From positions 1-33,371 of the forward strand of contig NZ_WHPN01000131.1 of NCBI RefSeq assembly GCF_009735685.1: 33,371 bases of DNA, given 5' to 3'. This document shows, piece after piece, positions 29,640 through 33,371 of this stretch. Position 1 is the first letter of the stretch. Every line of letters begins with the position of its first letter. Position numbers and translations under genes: made by a program. The notes under the pieces were generated by a model. That model did not search any database and was not told where the DNA came from. It was given only the letters and a program-made list of their open reading frames with translations. This DNA comes from Streptomyces lycii. Its GTDB lineage: Bacteria > Actinomycetota > Actinomycetes > Streptomycetales > Streptomycetaceae.

Positions 29640-32600
29640 TCAATTCTCCCGGATCAGGTAGGCGTCGGTGACGGTCTGGGTCAGCTCGTTCCCCGCGCGG
29701 TCGGTCAGCTCCGCCCTGAGGGACACCCCCGTGCCCGCTTCCACGGGGTTGGTCACGATCACCCGGCCGTCCCGGACGGGGAGTTCCCGCCAGCTCCCGC
29801 CGCCGTCGAAGCTCACCAGCACCCGGAGGTCCGCCGGCCCCTCCGCGGCGGCGGCGCCCTGCACCGTCACCGGGATCTCGGTCTCCGCGCCCGCCGGGGC
29901 CGTGCTGTCCAGGGCCAGCTCCGGGGTGAACCGGACGGCCGAGGCCGGGATCCGCACCTTCTCCTCGGACCCGTACTCCGAGGAGAAGGTGTACTCGGCG
30001 GTCACCTCCCGGGCCGGCGTGCCGGCGCCGCCCCGGGACAGCGTGGTGACGAGCCGGTAGCCGGCCCGTCCCTCCGGCAGGGTGAACTCGGTGCGGTCCA
30101 GCACGTCCTCCGACGCCGCGTACGGTTCGCCGTCGCGGTAGAGCGTCGTCGAGGCACTGTCGTAGTCGCTCCGGCCCCGGTGCCCGGAACCGTCGGCGAG
30201 CGGGTTCACCCGGCCGAGCAGGGTGTTGCCCCGCCGGTACAGGCCGTCCGCGGTGTCCGCTTCGATCAGCGGGCCGAAGACCCCGACGTTGAAGGTGTGG
30301 GCATGGCGCTCCCCCGCCGTGTAGGCGGCCCGCTGCGGTCCGGTGTAGTACGCCTCCTCCTGCTGCTCCGGCGAGAGTTGCGCGTAGCTGTGCGACCAGC
30401 GCACCCCGTCGGTGTTGAGGAACTGCCGGACGGTGCCGGGCGCCTCCCGGATCAGGGAAACCGTCCATCCGGCGCCGAGGTCCCCGGTGTCGGGCTCGGT
30501 GAGCAGCGAGCCGCTGCGCCCCGGTGCCGTGGTGCCCTGGCCGACGGAGAGTTCCGCCAGCTCGGCGGCGCGGGTGTCCCGGCGCAGCCCGGTGAACAGG
30601 CGGTCCTCCTGCCCGAACGCGGTGCGGTACTCGGTGTCGCCGCCGCTCTCCCAGCTGCCGACCGCCTTGGCGTGCAGCATCCCGGGCCCGGCCTCCGGTC
30701 CGGTGTGCCCGGTGTGGAAGCCGTCGGGGAGTTCGGGGGTCAGCCAGACGCTGCTGACCGTGCTGTCGCCGCCCGGCATGCCGGGGACCGTCATGTCGAA
30801 GGACATCGCGACGTTGACGAGTTGGGCCTCCGGGTCCGGAACGGTCAGCTCGACCGGCTCGGCCCGACGGGCGTCGAAGGCGACCGTGGTGTCGCCGGTG
30901 AGCTCCAGCTCGGGCCGCAGCTGCCAGTCCAGCCCGGTGACGTTCTCCCCGGTGGCGCCCGCGTGCAGGATCTCGTGGCTCAGCAGATAGGTGCCGCGGG
31001 GCAGCCGCACGGTCGATGCGCCGTCCTCGCTCCCGGTGCCGGTGAACGTGCGGCGGGCGAAGTCGTAGAGGGTGACGGCCCAGGCGCCGGGGGCCGTACC
31101 GTCCCGGCCGGTGGTCCGGACCGTCAGGTCGTACGACTCCTCCTCGCGCACCAGTCCGCCGGAGGTGCGGACCGACTGGCCGCCGCCCGCCGCCGTGACC
31201 GTGACGCCGTACGCGCCGTTCCGGTCGCCGCCCGGCCGGGTGTCCGCGGTCAGGCCCACCGAGGCCGTGCCGCCGGCCGGGACGGTGAGCCGCTCCGCGT
31301 CCAGGGTGAACATGCCCTCGGGCGCGGCCCCGCCGTCCGGTCCGGTCGCCTCCGTGGTGAGTGCCAGGGTGATGTCCCGCTCGCCGTCGTTGCGGTAGGT
31401 GACCGTCCCGGTGACGGGCTCGTCGTCCTGGTGCGGCCACTGCCGGGTGCCGAAGGCGAGCGAGGACGACTCGGCGGCCAGGGTCTGTGCGGTGGCACGG
31501 GCAGCGTCCACGCGGCCCGTGCCCTGTTCGAACACGCTGTGGCCGCCGCCGGCTGCGGCTGAACCGGTGAGCGCCGACTTGAGCCGCCGGCCGGTCCAGT
31601 CCGGGTGCTGCTGGGCGAGCAGGGCTGCCGCGCCCGCGACGTGCGGGGTGGCCATCGAGGTGCCGGACACGGCGCCGTAGCCGTCGGCGACGGGTTCGGC
31701 CTCCTCGGCGAGCGCGCTGCCCTCGGCGAGCGCGGCGCCCACGGACACCCCGGGGGCGGTCAGATCGGGCTTGGGCGCCGCGTCGGCGGGGCGCGGGCCG
31801 CGCGCTGAGAAGTCCGCCAGCCGGTCCTCCTTGTCGACCGCGCCGACCGTGAGGGCGGCGTCCGCCGTGCCCGGGGTGGTGACACCGCCCGCGGCCGGGC
31901 CGGTGTTCCCGGCCGCGACGACGAACAGCGTCCCGCTCTCCGCGGAGAGCCGGTTGAGGGCCCGCTCCATGGGGCCCTCGCCGGGGCTGTCGGGGGCACC
32001 GATGCTGAGGTTGACCACGTCGGCGCCCTGGGCGACGGCCCATTCCATGCCGGCGACGATCCCGGACTCGGTGCCGGTGTTCTCGTCGGAGATGACCTTG
32101 CCGTTCAGCAGCTTCGCGCCCGGGGCCACACCGCGGTACGTCCCGCCGGAGGCGGCTCCGGTGCCGGCCGCGGTGGATGCCACATGGGTGCCGTGGCCGT
32201 GCCGGTCCGTGGTGCCGGGAGACGTCGAGAAGTTCTCCTCGGCGATCACCTTGCCGCCGGCCAGGTCCGGGTGCGTGGTGTCGATGCCGGTGTCCAGCAC
32301 GGCGATGGTGACGCCCTCTCCGTCGTACCCCGACTCCCAGGCCGTGGGGGCGCCGATCTGGGGGACGCTGCGGTCCAGGCCGGTGCGCAGCAGGCCGTCC
32401 AGGGAGACGGAGGAGACCCCGGGCGCGGTGGTGCGCTGCCCCCCGGAGCCGGACGGGCGGGTGAGCGCCGTCCACGCCTCGGCGGTCTCCCGCGGAGCGG
32501 TGGCCACGGCGTCGGAGCCGATGCTGCGGAGGGTGCGCACCGCGCCGGGGCCCGCGGCGGCGCGCAGCCCGGGCCGGGCGGCCGGGTCGGAGCTGTCGTA

Positions 32601-33041
32601 GCCGACGATGAACGGCAGGGTGTCGCCGTGCGCGGCCCGGAACTCGGGGCTGCTCAGTTCGGTGACGTCGAAGAGCCGGCGGTCGAGCGTGCCGTCGAGG
32701 ATCAGCCGGGTGGCGTCCTGCGGAACGACGTGGGTGTGTCCGTTGCCGTCGCGCTGGAACTTGACGGGGACTCCGGCGCGGCCTTCGGCGGGCAGGAAGC
32801 CGGTCACCTTCCCGTCGCCGCCGACACGGACCCGGTCACCTGTGACGAGGGTGACGAGTGATCCCGCCCGCGGAACGGCCGCGCCCCGGGCGGAGTCGCC
32901 CGGGAACGCGGCCGTCGCGGTGGTGGAGCCGGCCGCCGGGACGGCGGCCGCTGCCCCGGCCGGTACGGCACCGGCCGGGACGAGTAAGGCGGTGAGGGCC
33001 GCGGCGAGCGCGGCGGCGGTGGAGCGGGTACGGGTCGGCAC
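29640..33041 (-). CDS. Secreted subtilisin-like serine protease (S8)
   Basis: This 1133-aa protein has a Sec signal peptide (basic MPTRTR, then an Ala/Leu core ending near AVPAGA, about residue 30) and a propeptide to about 220. The S8 catalytic domain (about 221-500) has Asp250 in VLDTGID, His283 in HGHGTHVAS, oxyanion Asn379 in AAGNTGP and Ser462 in SGTSMATPHVAG, so it should be active. About 600 further residues form beta-sandwich-like domains rich in Thr, Gly and Glu, as in large Streptomyces KEX/subtilase proteins. GTG 33041 has AGGGGGA 5 nt upstream; the 56-residue upstream extension runs through a hairpin and is rejected. It probably works outside the cell on proteins. A second processing role for the neighbouring peptide is possible but unsupported. 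Confidence 0.94.
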   Translation of the reverse strand: MPTRTRSTAAALAAALTALLVPAGAVPAGAAAAVPAAGSTTATAAFPGDSARGAAVPRAGSLVTLVTGDRVRVGGDGKVTGFLPAEGRAGVPVKFQRDGNGHTHVVPQDATRLILDGTLDRRLFDVTELSSPEFRAAHGDTLPFIVGYDSSDPAARPGLRAAAGPGAVRTLRSIGSDAVATAPRETAEAWTALTRPSGSGGQRTTAPGVSSVSLDGLLRTGLDRSVPQIGAPTAWESGYDGEGVTIAVLDTGIDTTHPDLAGGKVIAEENFSTSPGTTDRHGHGTHVASTAAGTGAASGGTYRGVAPGAKLLNGKVISDENTGTESGIVAGMEWAVAQGADVVNLSIGAPDSPGEGPMERALNRLSAESGTLFVVAAGNTGPAAGGVTTPGTADAALTVGAVDKEDRLADFSARGPRPADAAPKPDLTAPGVSVGAALAEGSALAEEAEPVADGYGAVSGTSMATPHVAGAAALLAQQHPDWTGRRLKSALTGSAAAGGGHSVFEQGTGRVDAARATAQTLAAESSSLAFGTRQWPHQDDEPVTGTVTYRNDGERDITLALTTEATGPDGGAAPEGMFTLDAERLTVPAGGTASVGLTADTRPGGDRNGAYGVTVTAAGGGQSVRTSGGLVREEESYDLTVRTTGRDGTAPGAWAVTLYDFARRTFTGTGSEDGASTVRLPRGTYLLSHEILHAGATGENVTGLDWQLRPELELTGDTTVAFDARRAEPVELTVPDPEAQLVNVAMSFDMTVPGMPGGDSTVSSVWLTPELPDGFHTGHTGPEAGPGMLHAKAVGSWESGGDTEYRTAFGQEDRLFTGLRRDTRAAELAELSVGQGTTAPGRSGSLLTEPDTGDLGAGWTVSLIREAPGTVRQFLNTDGVRWSHSYAQLSPEQQEEAYYTGPQRAAYTAGERHAHTFNVGVFGPLIEADTADGLYRRGNTLLGRVNPLADGSGHRGRSDYDSASTTLYRDGEPYAASEDVLDRTEFTLPEGRAGYRLVTTLSRGGAGTPAREVTAEYTFSSEYGSEEKVRIPASAVRFTPELALDSTAPAGAETEIPVTVQGAAAAEGPADLRVLVSFDGGGSWRELPVRDGRVIVTNPVEAGTGVSLRAELTDRAGNELTQTVTDAYLIREN

Positions 33042-33108
33042 TGTTCCCCCTGCTGGCGTCGGTGTGGTCGTGGGCCCACGGCGGTGGTCCGGCGTGCCCC
33101 GTGACGGC

Positions 33109-33169
33109 GGGGCGCCCCGGGCCGGGGGTACGTCTCGGTCACAGCCGTACCCCCCGGCCGGGGCGCCCC
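33109..33169 (-). terminator. Strong hairpin upstream of subtilase gene
   Basis: Arms at 33109-33132 and 33146-33169 pair at 22 of 24 positions around a 13-nt loop. It lies 68-128 bp before the subtilase start. It could end a leftward gene beyond the window edge, or fold in the subtilase mRNA leader. Confidence 0.65.
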
Positions 33170-33371
33170 GCACGGGACCATGCTGGCGCGCCCTGCCCGC
33201 GGCCGACAACGGTGTGATACCGCCCCGAAGCCGGGCACGACCGGGATTTGGGCACCGGCGGCCGGGGAGGACGGGCCGCCGGAGGACGGTCCGGCGCCCA
33301 GGACGGGCCCGGCTCCCGGGACGGACCCGGCACCGAGGACGGGCCGGGCGGCGATGACGGCCCCCGAGGCC
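33170..33371. repeat. Window edge with imperfect 15-18-bp repeats
   Basis: GGACGG-headed units start at 33269, 33284, 33301, 33319 and 33337, spaced 15-18 bp. No gene can be assigned. Open frames on both strands reach the window end, so this could be the 3' end of a low-complexity protein gene or intergenic DNA. Confidence 0.45.

Noticed and set aside
29526..31562. Rightward open frame of 678 codons opposite the subtilase
   Set aside because: Shadow of the S8 protease gene, whose Asp/His/Asn/Ser sites are all intact.
29640..33041. Subtilase as the dedicated leader peptidase of the peptide cluster
   Set aside because: A C39 peptidase with all catalytic residues already matches the GG site, and large secreted subtilases of this type are common outside such clusters.

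Overview
The window has very high GC, strong third-position GC bias and many GTG starts. Together with a SARP-NB-ARC-TPR regulator, LacI and IclR regulators, sugar ABC transporters and a secreted subtilase, this points to an actinomycete, most likely Streptomyces. No rRNA, tRNA, CRISPR array or transposase was seen.

Region 1 (248-6831) is a sugar-use locus. A GH42 beta-galactosidase runs leftward. Diverging from it are a lipoprotein sugar-binding protein, two overlapping ABC permeases and a LacI regulator. Two near-identical 14-bp palindromes of LacI-operator type lie in the divergent promoter region, one over the likely -10 of the transporter operon. No ATPase is encoded here, so a shared one elsewhere is implied.

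Region 2 (6898-10711) is a VanA/VanB-like Rieske O-demethylase pair with a small coupled ORF between its two subunits, two adjacent palindromes upstream, and a convergent IclR regulator. The IclR start overlaps the stop of a frameshifted sugar-permease pseudogene, suggesting it once belonged to another transport operon. A YchJ-family gene (10917-11354) and a repeat-rich non-coding stretch follow.

Region 3 (11667-17209) holds a candidate signalling system. A small protein of 197 residues and a large NB-ARC-TPR (NLR-like) protein of 866 residues share a helical module followed by the same motif with core GPVVQARDI, resembling bacterial RHIM/BASS-type amyloid signalling motifs. Between them lie a GT-B/CDP-glycerol-transferase-like gene and a coupled protein with 9-residue tandem repeats.

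Region 4 (17438-29166) looks like a ribosomal peptide cluster. It has a 1057-aa SARP-type activator, a short low-GC ORF for a secreted peptide beside a large inverted repeat, and, all leftward, a 68-aa double-glycine precursor, a perfect 15-bp hairpin, an HlyD-like adaptor, a C39 peptidase ABC transporter, a second NHLM-type ABC transporter, a cytochrome P450 and a ferredoxin. A likely working model is that the SARP controls the cluster, the precursor is possibly oxidised by P450/ferredoxin, and the C39 peptidase cuts after GG during export. No lanthionine synthetase, YcaO or radical-SAM gene is present, and the core has no Cys and no aromatic residue, so the chemistry is open.

Region 5 (29640-33041) is a large secreted S8 subtilase, behind a strong hairpin. 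The window ends in short GC-rich repeats.
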